NCBI RefSeq assembly: GCF_020379485.1
Contig: NC_063452.1
Span: 27,286,770 to 27,350,769 of the forward strand
DNA: 64,000 nucleotides
From: Brassica napus
Lineage: Eukaryota > Streptophyta > Magnoliopsida > Brassicales > Brassicaceae
Reading direction: 5' to 3'
The position numbers and the translations under genes were made by a program. The notes under the pieces were generated by a model. It saw nothing but the letters and a program-made list of their open reading frames with translations. It searched no databases and was not told where the DNA came from. Positions 25,169 through 37,447 of the stretch are shown piece after piece (within the stretch, counting starts at the first letter, position 1; each line of letters begins with the position of its first letter).

Positions 25169-26606
25169 TGATATCTTGCATATTCACATTGTTTTATCCA
25201 TTTATTCATGTGCATTTTCATCATATAGATTAGGATTTAGCCATGTCTAGGTTGCATTTTGCATACAGATGTCTCTATTAGGTATTGGAGTACCACATGG
25301 AGTTCCTGAAGACATTTGGGTACATTTGGAGCTCAAGGGAGGTGATTAGAGTGATCTTTGGACGAGCACTGCCTGGAGCGACTTCCCGGAGCGACTACAT
25401 GAAGTCGCTGTGACACACATCTCAGAGCGACTTGACCGGAGCGACACAGCGAGATCGCTCGCGTCTCCTTCACACGGAGCGACGCGACTTGGAGCGACAC
25501 AGCGAGGTCGCTCGCGCCTCCATCACCCGGAGCGACGTGACCGGAGCGACACAGCGAGGTCGCTCGCGTCTCCATCACCCGGAGCGACGTGACCGGAGCG
25601 ACACAGCGAGGTCGCTCGCGAAGAGCGACGTCTCGCAGCAACCCCTCCAGGTAACTCCCGAAGCCTGACTACTGGAGGTCGCTGCGCGCCTTCTGTTTGC
25701 TCGCATTCATTTCTACTCAAGGGCCTTTTGGTCATTTCATTATGCACGTTTTTACTTCTGAAAACCTATGTTTTAAGTACTTTTGTAAGTGACGAGAAAA
25801 CAATCTCTTTTTCCAGAGAACAACTAGTAAAAACTTCTTTTGATTCAGATTTGATTTGTTTTCATCTTGTGTTCTTGTTGATTTCTTATCTATTTCTCTA
25901 CATGATTAATCTGAAATCCAATATGAGTTTAAGAGGAATCTTGGAGATTAGTGAGTAATCACCTTTTGAATTCATGGGTTAGGGAGATCAAGGGTGATTA
26001 GGTTAGTTCTAGGATGTTTTAGTGTAGATCATTCTTGTTCCTTGCTAGTAGAGTATTCATAATGCATCTTCTGAGTTGGCCTTTCAAAAGTTGATCTTTA
26101 GGCATTTCCCACCCTGTGTTTGATGAAATGCCTGAGACAACTCTCCTAAGCTTTTAACATACTTTACCAGAGACATTTGTTGTTAAAGGTGTTAAGATAG
26201 CTAATAGACTTGTTAGTAATGATTGCTTTCATATTATTCAACCAAAGACATTTGATATCTGAGATATGTTAGTGAATGAACATTCATCTAGACATAGAGT
26301 TTGTTTAAGATTGTGTCTAAGCTTAAGGTTGACAGTTTGATTGATCGTTTGACATCCTTAGTTTGAAACTTGATCACCCAAGGTCTAATCCCTATGCCCA
26401 TGAGTTCTCTTTTCCCTTAGTCAAGAAATTATCATTCTGTAATTGCTTTCTAGTATTAGTAGTAGTTTAAAACTCATCTAAATCATTGGTTGCACTTAGA
26501 TTAAGTGAGTACTTGCATTCTCAGTACTTTGATATCCCTCAGAACTGGTTCGACATTCACTATACTACAACATTTGTCTTAGGAGCCTTGAAAACTCCTA
26601 ATATCA
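25169..26606 (+). repeat. Gypsy 5' LTR
   Basis: Runs from TGATATC to TAATATCA. It contains the 52-bp tandem array listed separately and no gene. Confidence 0.92.
25375..25640 (+). repeat. 52-bp tandem repeats in the 5' LTR (AGCGACACAGCGAGGTCGCTCG)
   Basis: The unit GGAGCGACACAGCGAGGTCG plus CTCGCGTCTCCATCACCC recurs at spacings of 53, 52 and 52 bases (GCGACACAGCGAG starts at 25441, 25494, 25546 and 25598). Each unit has a self-complementary core (AGCGAC/GTCGCT), so the array could form hairpins. GC-rich in an AT-rich setting. Known Brassica LTRs carry similar AGCGACC repeats. Confidence 0.85.
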
Positions 26607-26735
26607 AATTGGCGTCGTTGGCAAATTCTGAGTAGATTTGAACATTGAGATTTAGTCACTTGCTTGAGACTAAGTCATTTTAATTTTGTTTTGTTACTGA
26701 TTCTTCTTCTTCACCTACCTTTAACTTTCAGGTGT

Positions 26736-29175
26736 ATGAACTTGAGGAGCAGGGGTCCATCAAACCTAGTTCCAATAGTAGCAGACATCAGAGCTTTAGA
26801 GAGGGAGTGTGCTAGAACTAGAAGAGAAGAAGAACACCAAGCCCACTTGGATATTGATATGGCAGATCCACCGCAAGGGGCAGAACACCAACCGCGGGCA
26901 GCTCGACCCATTGGTACTTATGACCGGCCCAACATTTGGTCATAGACTGGGAATCCGAGCACCGGCTGTGGCAGCCAACAACTTTGAGGTCAAGTCAGGA
27001 CTCCTCAACGTGATCAAGAACAACAAGTATCATGGCTTGGCTCTAGAGGACCCATTTGATCACTTGGATAGGTTCGACAGCTACTGTGGGTTGTCAAAGA
27101 CCAATGGTGTGTCTGAGGACGCCTTGAAGCTGAAGTTATTCCCTTTCTCTTTGGGGGATAAGGCACGTCAGTGGGAGAAGTCTCTTCCCAGCGACTCTAT
27201 CACCACTTGGGATGACTGCAAGAAAGCATTCTTGGAGAAGTTCTTCTCTACTTCAAGAACTGCTAATCTGAGAAATGAGATCTCCAGCTTTCAACAGAAG
27301 AGCTTGGAAGGATTCAGTGAAGCCTGGGAGATATTCAAGGGCTACCAAGCTCAATGCCCTCACCATGGTTTCTCTAAGGAAAGCCTGTTGAGCACATTCT
27401 ACAGGGGAGCTCTTCCTAAGTACAGAGCCAGATTGGATACAGCTAGCAATAGGTTCTTCTTGGGAAGAACTGAGGAAGATGCAGAGGAGCTGGTTGACAA
27501 CATGGTGAAGAGTGATGCAGTCTACAGTGCAGACCACGACAGAGGCAGTAGGGGTGATGATAAGCAGACGAGGAAAGAGATCAAAGCTTTGGAAGACAAG
27601 ATCGACCTACTCATTGCTGAAGAAGCCACCCAAGAGCAGCTGAAGTTTGTTGGTAACTCCAAGCAGGATGATCCACCTGCGGTCAATGAGGTTGAGGGTT
27701 TGGAAGGTCAAGAGGAGTTGTGTTTCATTAACAACAATGGTAGCTGGTACAAAAAAGAACTCAACTTTCAATACAACAACTACCAACAGAAATCCTACCC
27801 CAACAACCAACAAAGTGGTTATCCGCCTAGAAACAACCAGCAAGGCAGCTATCAGCCTCACCAAAACCCCTCGTCTGGTTCCTCTTCTCCTCAAGAGAGC
27901 AACACTGATACCTTACTGAAACAAATCTTGGAGTCTCAGATTAGAAGTGAGAAGCATGTTGGTTATGAGTTGAAGAACCTTCATTCCAAGATTGATGGGA
28001 GCTACAATGAGTTCAACAACAAATTCTCACATCTTGCTTCTACGGTCAAGAATCTAGAGAATCAGTTTGCTTCCATGAACACTCACCAGAATCGCCAGCA
28101 AGGATCTCTACCTGGAAAATCTGACCAAAACCCCACGGAGGCAAAAGCTATCACCCTTAGGAGTGGTAAGCAGTTACCTCCTACAACCCTCACAAGGGAT
28201 GCTGAGAAACTAGGTGAGGAGGTGGCCATCAACTTAGATGATGAAATGGTGATTGTTGATGAGAAAACCAATGATGAAATCTTGGAGAAGATAGTGGAAG
28301 CCAAAGGTAAAGGAAAGGTTGGGGAAGAGAAGAAAACAGTGAAAGATGGTGAAGTTGTTGCTCCTGCAAGTGAGAATTCTTTTGTCCCTCCTTCCTATGA
28401 ACCCAAACTTCTATTTCCTGGTAGATTCAAGAGGCAGTTGCTAGAGAAATACAAAGCTCTGTTTGAGAAGCAAATGAGTGAAGCTCAGGTTGCAATGCCC
28501 ATCATCGATGCTTTCATGTTGATTCCTCAATACAACAAGTTCCTGAAAGATGTTGTAGCTGCAAAGAAGAAGGAAATGAAAAGCATGATGATTCTTACCC
28601 ATGAGTGCAGTGCCATCATCCAGAGGCTTGATGTTCCAGAGAAGTTAGAGGATCCATGATGCTTCACACTACCTTGTGCTCTTGGACCTATGGTATTTGA
28701 GAAATGTCTCTGCGATTTGGGATCTAGTGTCAGCGTGATGCCTTTGTCTGTTGCAAAGAAGCTTGGATTCACTCTGTACAAGAAGTGTAGACTCTCTCTG
28801 GTGTTAGATGATCGTTCAGTGAAGTACCATGTGGGCATCTTAGAGGACCTCCCTGTGAAGATTGGAAGGTATGAGATACCTACAGATTTTGTGGTGCTTG
28901 AGATGGGTGAGGAGGCTCAAGACCCATTGATTCTTGGAAGGTCATTCTTAGCTACAGCAGGAGCAATTGTTAAGGTGAAAGAGGGAACGATTGATCTCCA
29001 TTTGGGTAAAGGGCATGTTCTCCACTTTGACATCAAGGGGAAAATGAAGAAACCAACTGTGTTCGGGCAAGCCTTCTACATTGAAGAGATGGGCACTCCT
29101 GCTGATGAGCACCTTGAAGAGTTACCACCTGAGGACGACGAGGAGGGAGCATCTCCCTCTACTCATTCCCCATAG
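26736..29175 (+). pseudogene. Athila-like gag and aspartic protease, one frameshift and one stop
   Basis: Gag begins MNLRSRGPSNLVPIVADIR (26736). It reads to RPIGTYDRPN, where a one-base slip near 26930 moves the frame to GHRLGIRAPAVAANNFEVKSG. The retrotransposon gag domain follows (LFPFSLGDKARQWEKSLPSD, CPHHGFSKESLLSTFYRG), then a Gln/Asn-rich stretch and a coiled-coil-like region. An in-frame TGA at 28657-28659 separates gag from the protease region (CFTLPCALGP, CLCDLGSSVSVMPLSVAKKL, DPLILGRSFLATAGA). The protease keeps the Athila-style DLG motif in place of the usual DTG/DSG. It ends at 29175 with no downstream pol. Confidence 0.88.
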
Positions 29176-30689
29176 AAGGTAAACCACTACTTTCCCTTGT
29201 ATATACCATTTCGTTTTTGCATATTAGTTTCCTTTTTTTTTTGGTATCTCTCCCTCCTTGACAACACAGAGACTGTGTGATTTACGTGTGGGGGAGGTAC
29301 CAAGTATTTGATCACGTTTGCTTTGATGTTGTTTCATTGAGTCATGCATTGCATTATACATATATATTTGCATTAAAAAAATCATTTAGTTTGCATCATT
29401 TGCATTTCTAGGAGAGTCTAGAGCATATAGGTTGCATTTACTTGCATTGGGAGTAATGATTTTAAATGCCTTGTAAAGAACATTACTTTGCACCTGAGTA
29501 GCTTATGCACCTCTCAAAAAGACTTGTATGCTTCGAGCCTTGAAAACTCTTCCTGAAACTTGTTGATTGCTGAAACTCAGTCTTTGAAGCCAACTACAAC
29601 CTTATTTGAACTGAACGAACTTAATGCATCTTGCTCATGGTCCCTTGTGTACTGAATCATGGATATACACACTTGAGTTGTCACATCCTTTATGCCAATC
29701 TTTTTGACAACCTCTAGTGGTAGACCTCTCCCCAAAATCCCTTCCTCCGTTTAAGCCTTCATTGATTGATGAGTGAGGCCTTTTTCGGAAAGTCTTACAT
29801 GCACATAATGTTGAGAGTATCGAGAACGACAATGCTTGATCTTCATTCTTGTTAGATTAGGCACATTATTGTCTAGCCATAGGATGGGGGTGAGTGTTGT
29901 AAAGATTGATTTGGGAGTATGAGAAAGTTGAAGGAAATGAGTGAACTCTTGTGTTTAATTGACTAGTCTTTATGGGATAAGTAGAGAAACTGTCTAGCTC
30001 GAGTTTATGAAAAGTCTTGGCCCCCGAAAAAAAAAAGAGAGAGAAAGAAAAAGGGGACTAGCAAATTTGTTTAGAGCTAAGATTTGTTTAGAAGTTGAGA
30101 AAATCCTTTATAAATTTCAAAGAAAAAGAGTTTAATGTGCAAAGTATTCTTTGGATATTTTGGTGAGAGATGGGAGTTGGGTTTGACATTCGGAAGTCAT
30201 TGTGTAACCTGTATGTTTGGGAAAAGGGTAGAACAATGGAGATTGAGCATTGTATGCATGAGTTGGTCCCTTTCTTAGATATATTATGTGCAATGTCAAG
30301 ACTACTTGTTTTGAGAGTAAACTACTTTAAAAGATCATGGATTTTGAACCTCTTGACCCACTTGAATAAAAGTCTTCACTTACTCAACCAAATGATTTGG
30401 ACCAATTGACCATTTGCAAGAATTCACTTGATGCTATGCTTAATGAACTTGAGAGTTGGCTGATTTGAATGTGTGAATGCATGATGATGAGTGTAAGGAT
30501 GAAAAGAGTTGAGATAGGCCTAGAGAAGCTAGAGTATTATAAGAGAGGGTGTACTAATGCTGAATTTAGATGTTGATTTGAGTGCTTTGTGTGTTTCTTT
30601 TGGCTATGAGCTCCCACCTTCAAACCTCTCTCCCTATGAGTTCTAGAAAGTTCACTTGAGGACAAGTAAAAGAACAAGTTTGGGGGAGT
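29176..30689 (+). other. Non-coding interior of the Gypsy element
   Basis: 1.5 kb between the protease and the 3' LTR, with no reverse transcriptase, integrase or env-like frame recognised. It includes a short AAAAAAGAGAGAG tract near 30028 and ends in the polypurine tract. Confidence 0.75.
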
Positions 30690-32160
30690 TGATATCTTGC
30701 ATATTCACATTGTTTTATCCATTTATTCATGTGCATTTTCATCATATAGATTAGGATTTAGCCATGTCTAGGTTGCATTTTGCATACATATGTCTCTATT
30801 AGGTATTGGAGTACCACATGGAGTTCCTGGAGACATTTGGGTACATTTGGAGCTCAAGGGAGGTGATTAGAGTGATCTTTGGATGAGCACTGCCTGGAGC
30901 GACTTCCCGGAGCGACTACATGAAGTCGCTGTGACACACATCTCAGAGCAACCTGATCGGAGCGACACAGCGAGGTCGCTCGCGTCTCCATCACCCGGAG
31001 CGACACGACCTGGAGCGACACAGCGAGGTCGCTCGCGCCTCCATCACCCAGAGCGACGTGACCGGAGCGACACATCGAGGTCACTCGCGTCTCCATCATC
31101 CGGAGCGACGTGACCGGAGCGATACAGCGAGGTCGCTCGCGAAGAGCGACTCAGAGCGACGTCTCGCAGCGACCCCTCCAGGTCGCTCCCAAAGCTTGGA
31201 GCGACCTCCCGGAGTGACTACTGGAGGTCGCTGTGCGCCTTCTGCTTGCTCGAATTCATTTCTACTCAAGGGCCTTTTGGTCATTTCATTATGCACGTTT
31301 TTACTTCTGAAAACTTATGTTTTAAGTACTTTTGTAAGCGACGAGAAAATAATCACTTTTTCCAGAGAACAACTATTAAAAACTTCTTTTGATTCAGATT
31401 TGATTTGTTTTCATCTTGTGTTCTTGTTGATTTCTTATCTATTTCTCTACATAATTAATCTGAAATCCAATATGAGTTTAAGAGGAATCATGGAGATTAG
31501 TGAGTAATCACCTTTTGAATTCATGGGTTAGGGAGATTAAGGGTGATTAGGTTAGTTCTAGGATATTTTAGTGTAAATCATTCTTGTTCCTTGCTAGTAG
31601 AGTATTCATAATGCATCTTCTGAGTTGACCTCTCAAAAGTTGATCTTTAGGCATTTTCCACCCACAAGGTGTTTGATAAAATGTCTGAGACAACTCTCAT
31701 AAGCTTTTAACATACTTTACCAGAGACATTTGTTGTTAAAGGTGTTAAGATAGCTAATAGACTTGTTAGTAATGATTGCTTTCATATTATTCAACCAAAG
31801 ACATTTGATGTTTGAGATATGTTAGTGAATGAACATTCATCTAGACATAGAGTTTGTTTAAGATTGTGTCTAAGCTTAAGGTTGACAGTTTGATTGATCG
31901 TTTGACATCCTTAGTTTGAAACTTGATCACCCAAGGTCTAATCCCTATGCCCATGAGTTCTCTTTTCCCTTAGTGAAGAAAGTATCATTCTGTAATTGCT
32001 TTCTAGTATTAGTAGTAGTTTAAAACTCATCTAAATCATTGGTTGCATTTAGATTAAGTGAGTACTTGCATTCTCAGTGCTTTGATATCCCTCAGAACTG
32101 GTTCGACATTCACTATACTACAACATTTGTCTTAGGAGCCTTGAAAACTCCTTATATGAT
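30690..32160 (+). repeat. Gypsy 3' LTR
   Basis: Nearly identical to the 5' LTR. It is slightly longer because the AGCGAC array includes extra sequence near 31141-31230 (AGAGCGACTCAGAGCGACGTC, TGGAGCGACCTCCCGGAG) that the 5' copy lacks. Confidence 0.92.
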
Positions 32161-33061
32161 AGTACCTTTTGTTTCTGAATATTTTTTCTCCAGTTTATTT
32201 GTGTAAGTTGTGTGCATTAAGTAATAATTTTTTTTATTCTTATTACTTGGGTTATATGTTTTTTATCTTTTAAACTTGTTGCTTTTACCGGACTTTTAAA
32301 ACAAATTCATGAAGACTTGTAAAAATAATTATAAAATGAGTGACAATTAGTATTTGAGCCTTAATGAGTTTTAAACGAATATATATATTTCTCATAAGAA
32401 GACAATAGCATTGGCATGTTGACATTGATCATGCAAGCTATTTTCATAAGACAAGAGGAGTGAGCAGGTGGAGATGTTGTTGCCGCCTTTGTGTCTGTTG
32501 GGATTGTCTCTTGTATCTCCTGGTGTGGTTGTGTTTGTTTCTCTTTTATTTGATGAGTAATATGTAAACAAAAATCATTGTTAGTTGTATTTATCAGAGT
32601 TTGTAACTTACTCTGCTTTTTTGTTTAGGTAATTTCACTGATCTTGGTTGTCGTCTTCGTCTTCTTCGTAAGCATCTGCGAAAGTAAATTTGTAAACTGT
32701 TAAATAGCTGGTCGTGTAGTTTGTATTTGTTTAGCTGGATCAATGTATGTGTCGTTGAGTTTTAGTTGAGTTGATTGATTTGGTATATATTTGTTTTGAA
32801 GTTTATTTGTAAGATTAGACAAAAAGAGAGGTGATCATTAATGATTCGTCTTTTTTGGGATTCTAGTTTTTGGTGTTTTGATTATTTGGGTTATTGTGGT
32901 TTCTTTTAAGCTGTAAAATAAAGATTTGTGTAAAATTAGATTGATAAGTAAGATAGATAAATAAACGACCACAAATCTTGGGTAGGAAATATTTTTGATT
33001 ATTGATGTTAGCACAATATAGATAGTAATATAAAGGAAATTATGTGTTGATTGTTTCTTAC

Positions 33062-33830
33062 GGATCAATGAGGAGACGGATAACGACTCGAGTTGTTTCT
33101 TTGGTGAGGTCAGAGCCCTGGGCATAACGGATTTGCCCAACCACATCTGCGAGTTTAAATATCAGTTATGATATCGAAACATAATATAAACCCAGATGCA
33201 ATATGATAATATACTTGGGAGTTATAGGTTTGTGTTCACAATCACTTAGAGATTGTCGAACAGTCTAATCTTGACTGGAAATTGATCTTAAGAGCACTCG
33301 TGATGACTTCATCAATAATGGTTAGTGAGAAGAAACGAATGAGGAATGGATGATCAGTTATCTTGTACATGCTTGAGCACCTAGCAACCTCAAAATGATC
33401 GACTTTCACAATAGAACATGCTTTCAAAGATGGCCTATAATGATTAGCACGTCCGACGGGAGTAAACCCATGAATCACGAAATCTACAAATAATATTATT
33501 CAACAAAGAATCAGAAAATCAATTAAAACAATTAAAACAATTATGTTAAATAAATATGATAGATCTAAGATTAACTTACCTTTTCATCAAGGAAGAGAAC
33601 TGTGATTCCCACAAACTCCCTGTCTTTCTTGAAGTTCAGGGAATCCCATAAGCGGAGGAAGCCAGAGGCTATGCTCTGACTACTGCGACCAAGACAGAGA
33701 GACTCGAAGGTTGAGTGATGGACGCCAGGACACCGGTTTGAGGAACTGGAGAGGCAGAGAGAAACATTTTCTAGAAGATGGTTAAAGCTAAGAGGAATCA
33801 ATGAGTTTTGTGGAGATGCAGATTGGGTTC
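33062..33830 (-). pseudogene. RPA1-like / DUF223 OB-fold gene remnant carried by the Helitron
   Basis: On the minus strand three pieces match the plant DUF223 (RPA70 N-like OB-fold) family in order: FLRLWDSLNFKKDREFVGITVLFLDEK (about 33660-33580), FVIHGFTPVGRANHYRP with KACSIVKVDHFEVARCSSMYKITDHPFLIRF (33485-33300), and ADVVGQIRYAQGSDLTKETTR...LLIDP ending at 33062. The beginning is broken: the ATG at about 33768 is in another frame and reaches a stop. Introns separate the pieces. RPA-like single-strand DNA-binding genes are frequent passengers of plant Helitrons. The copy looks non-functional. Confidence 0.75.
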
Positions 33831-34204
33831 ATCAAAGATGAGAATTATATATATAGGGTTTACAGAGGGGCTACAAATCAGGAACATTTATGATAAAGCG
33901 ATTTAATATGGGGACATGATAAAGAGTTTACCGGTGAAAAAATAGATTACGAACACACACGGCGCAACTATGTAACTCAGACTTGTTTGAGACAATAATG
34001 AAAAGAACCCGAACTCATGTTAAACGACAACAATTTACAATATAGGAAAACCATAATCGTTGCAAACTTAAGCTTTTTTCATATAATGTGATGAATTACA
34101 TTTAAAAATGAAACCCATAATACACTTGTAGGTCCGACCCTCATAGGAAGCCGAAGCAGCAAGGGCTTCCGACCTTCATAAATATATATTAGGTTCGGTC
34201 ATCA

Positions 34205-34280
34205 ATGTACAAAGTATCATTTAGCTTAGTGGTATAAATGTTGGTGTTTATATCTCAATAACCCGGGTTCGAGCCATAGG
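34205..34280 (+). repeat. tRNA-like segment inside the Helitron
   Basis: TTAGCTTAGTGGTATAAATG (A-box-like) and GGGTTCGAGCC (B-box-like) spaced as in a tRNA gene, but no cloverleaf closes around them. It is a known type of module in Brassicaceae Helitrons and is not a functional tRNA. Confidence 0.6.
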
Positions 34281-34371
34281 TTTGACGCTTTTCACACTTT
34301 TTAAAAGTAGAGCCCACAAAACGCAGACGTGGCGCGCTGAGGAGTGAGAAACTCAACTATTATAATATAGA

Positions 34372-37300
34372 TAGATTGTTTGAGATGGTTATTCAGAGAA
34401 TTCGGTTCACTTAATATCTGTGACCGATTAATTTTGGCTGGGTTCGATTTGGTTATCTTACAATACTAAAAAGGGATAAAATCAACATTCAACATTCAGG
34501 CTATCCACGTATGCAAATAAATTCAAACCAATAAAAGAACACGATTTTTGACACGTCCTCTATAAACATTAAAAATCGGACCTAATCGTTGGGCCTTACA
34601 AAATTTCTACTGAATCATTTAAGTTAAAGTCCACAATATCGACCTACCAGTTTCCTATCTCCTTCGTTGCTTCAATCTCTTTCATCCGTAACACTGAAGA
34701 TTTCCGTTTACGTTTCACCTTCATTCACTCCTCCTCATTCAATTCCATCCTTCAATCCTATCTTCATGAGAGAACCAATATCCTCCTTTCACCTCCCTTT
34801 GTTTCTCCTGTTATATAAACCTCCTCCTCCTCGAATCTCACTTCGATCCACTTTCTATGACCTCATTCATCTAATGGTGCTCCACGATATGAGCCTCAAC
34901 TCAAACCAGGTACAGCTTCCGGAATTTCAAGCAATGGCTATGAAAATCTGTTCAATCTCGGCCAAATTGGGCATCCCTGAATTACTAATAAATAGCTATG
35001 CTTTTCTGGTGATTCCAGGCAGTAGTTGGGAAGCTCTCAGAAAATGGTGAAACCAGTTTCAGAGTCCACATATCAGATTTCTCATAGGTTTGCTCTAAGA
35101 TTGATTTCAGTAAATTAACAAGATATGGTTGATCGATCACTGACATCAGTGCATTTGCTGACTTTCTTACACTGTCTGTCTATTTTATCTCCTGAAGACT
35201 GTAAAACCAGTTCTATGTTAATATGGTCTCCGCTTCTTTTGTTCAATCGGCACACTCACCCATGTTTATGATTTTTAGCAAGATTCAACGAACCCGTAAA
35301 CGACAGTGATTTGCTGTAAAAGGTGAGGATCTTTTTGTAATATTTCCTGTGGATCTATATTTATTTACTAACGCCAGGGAAGGGCAATAGGATTTGAAAC
35401 TGTTGTTTGATCAGTTGATCTGATCTGATTTGCTTTGATAGTGTTTTGTTTATACTGTGATAGTTAAAGATTATGCCCGTGTGGGAGAGTCGGCCAGGCG
35501 AAGAGATGTTCGAACTGCCAAAGCAACATGAAAAGTGTAGTATTCACTACACCAAAGGTACAATTCAGATGCCTTAAATTGCGTTTTTCGATTTATCTAT
35601 TCATGTATCTGAGACTCTTAACTATTTATTGGTTAGTCGTCGTCTGAGTTACTAAAACTAATACATAATAATGTTCAACCAGGAGTGAACCAACAACTTA
35701 GCAATACAGTATCATATAACTAATAATTTGACCAGAAGAAAACAAATAGCTAAATCTAAACTCAAAATTTGTTTTGTTTCGGTGTTTAAATCTTCCTTGG
35801 AGCTTGGACTTTATAGTCACTAGACTCAATAACCAAGTTTGAATTTATATTGCTAACTATTATATTTCCTTCCCGTTCCAGTGGTTGTATATTCTAGGTG
35901 GTAATAGGTACAGAAGATGGTGGCCAAAGAAAAAAGAATCTACATATTTTACTTGAGTACGTAACTAGGAGAAGCTTTCATATGGGTATGGGAGTTTGAA
36001 TTGATCAGTCAAAGTATACGTGGTCATATACGGTGGTGTTATATAGTGATATATCATCCTTCCTTCCAAGAGCTTTAGTGGCTGAAACAGAGTGGGGTTA
36101 CATACCTATGGTGTCCATAAGATGACAATTGGATAGGAAACTTGGGACATGTAATGGTCTTTGAGATATTCAAGAATAAAAAGCATAAATGCATTAATCA
36201 ATTTACAAAGTTGTGATATGAATGTGTGATTGATTTAGTAGTTTTTTTGGCACTTCGATTATGTTTTTCTGGTTTTATTATTGAGCTGAAGAAATAAAAA
36301 CCAATACGCAGAAAATGAATATCATGCTAATAGGTGATAAAAACGATTAGTTTATTCTAATAAATTTATAACAAGAGACAAGTGTAACTATGAAAAACTC
36401 TATACTGACAAAGCAGGTGTAGGAACCGACCAATGTCTAAGGTGTAGAGTCTTGAAATTTATAGAGATGGCAAATAGTTATTGAAATCAACTGCGAAGCT
36501 GTTGTAAGCTATACAAATCAAACAAATAAAGATAGACGAAACACATTGTGATATAAAGAAAAAAAAATAGTCAAAGAAGAGAAGAAATCCATCTACAATT
36601 CTCTCTCCGTCAAATCCACCAAATCCATGTCTTACCTTCTCGCATGATCATGATTACTGCATCGTCGTCTCCTATCAATTTCACTTTTTCGTCTCTTTCA
36701 ATAAAAACATTAGGACGAATTCTAATCAGACTAGCGGCACCGATTATAACTTAGATTATGTATTGCTATGTTAATAGACACAGGTAAATCATTATAAATA
36801 AATGTTTAAAAAAAAAACAAAAAAAAACAAATTCTTTCTTTGTGGGCTCTTTTAACATATCCAATTTTATGGAAAAAAATTATTTCTTTGTATACAAAAA
36901 ACAAAATAGGAGTTTTCTTCTATGCGAAGAAAGATTTTTAAGAATATAATATTAGTTTATTTTAAAAGAAAAAATTATTTTTACATTTTGATATTATTAT
37001 TTTTATATTTTAACTACATCTGAAAAGAAAAACATAAATATACTTTTTACTATTTTGTTTATTTTGATAGTTTAACTATTTCACTTTATTTTTTAAAAAA
37101 AAAAATTTAAGAGAGTTAACATTATTTTTTTACAGAAAATGATATTATATTTAATGATTATTTATTTTAAATGTATCTTATTCCTTAATTTTAAATATGT
37201 TTTTATTTAAATATATAAATTTTAATAAATTTTACATTTTTGTTTTCTTTAGTTAAAATATGTTAAACTGGTAAAAATCAGTATGTTAATTAACCTAATA

Positions 37301-37410
37301 AACCGATAAACTTAAATAAAAATTGAATCAATTAACTATTAACAATTTTTAATTTGATTGTATTGCTTTAGTTTTGCATTATCAATGTTCACTTACAGTT
37401 AATTTTGATA

Positions 37411-37447
<37 letters not shown>

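Larger units (their letters stand above)
25169..32160 (+). mobile_element. Ty3/Gypsy Athila-like element with gag-protease only (TR-GAG/LARD type), 7.0 kb
   Basis: Direct LTRs at 25169-26606 (1,438 bp) and 30690-32160 (about 1,470 bp) start TGATATCTTGCATATTCAC. The target duplication AGTAC is at 25164-25168 and 32161-32165. The primer site TGGCGTCGTTGGC follows the 5' LTR at 26610, as in Athila-type elements, and a purine tract TTTGGGGGAG precedes the 3' LTR. The interior holds gag and an aspartic protease but no reverse transcriptase, RNase H or integrase, so mobility would need enzymes from a complete relative. The two LTRs are very similar, implying modest age. Confidence 0.92.
24838..34371 (-). 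mobile_element. Helitron on the minus strand, split by a Gypsy element
   Basis: On the minus strand the 5' end is TCTATATTATAATAGTTGAG at 34371, preceded by A. The 3' end is a perfect hairpin (CTCCGCGC/GCGCGGAG, 24859-24876) followed by GAAATGCCCCTAG, ending at 24838 and followed by T. Subtracting the Gypsy insertion (25169-32165) leaves about 2.5 kb. Near the 5' end lies a tRNA-like segment (TTAGCTTAGTGGTATAAATG ... GGGTTCGAGCC), a recurrent part of Brassicaceae Helitrons. The interior carries an RPA-like pseudogene, typical cargo of these elements. No Rep/helicase gene is present, so it is non-autonomous. Confidence 0.8.

Noticed and set aside
25375..25640. Regularly spaced repeats that look like a CRISPR array
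   Set aside because: Units are directly adjacent without unique spacers, lie inside an LTR, are present in both LTRs, and the genome is a plant nuclear one.
25410..25747. Several overlapping open frames in the LTR on both strands
   Set aside because: All arise from the GC-rich 52-bp repeats; they are low-complexity and repeat in the other LTR.
34667..35050. 127-residue open frame on the plus strand
   Set aside because: No family resemblance and pyrimidine-rich; codon pattern and surroundings do not support a gene. Kept only as unexplained intergenic sequence.
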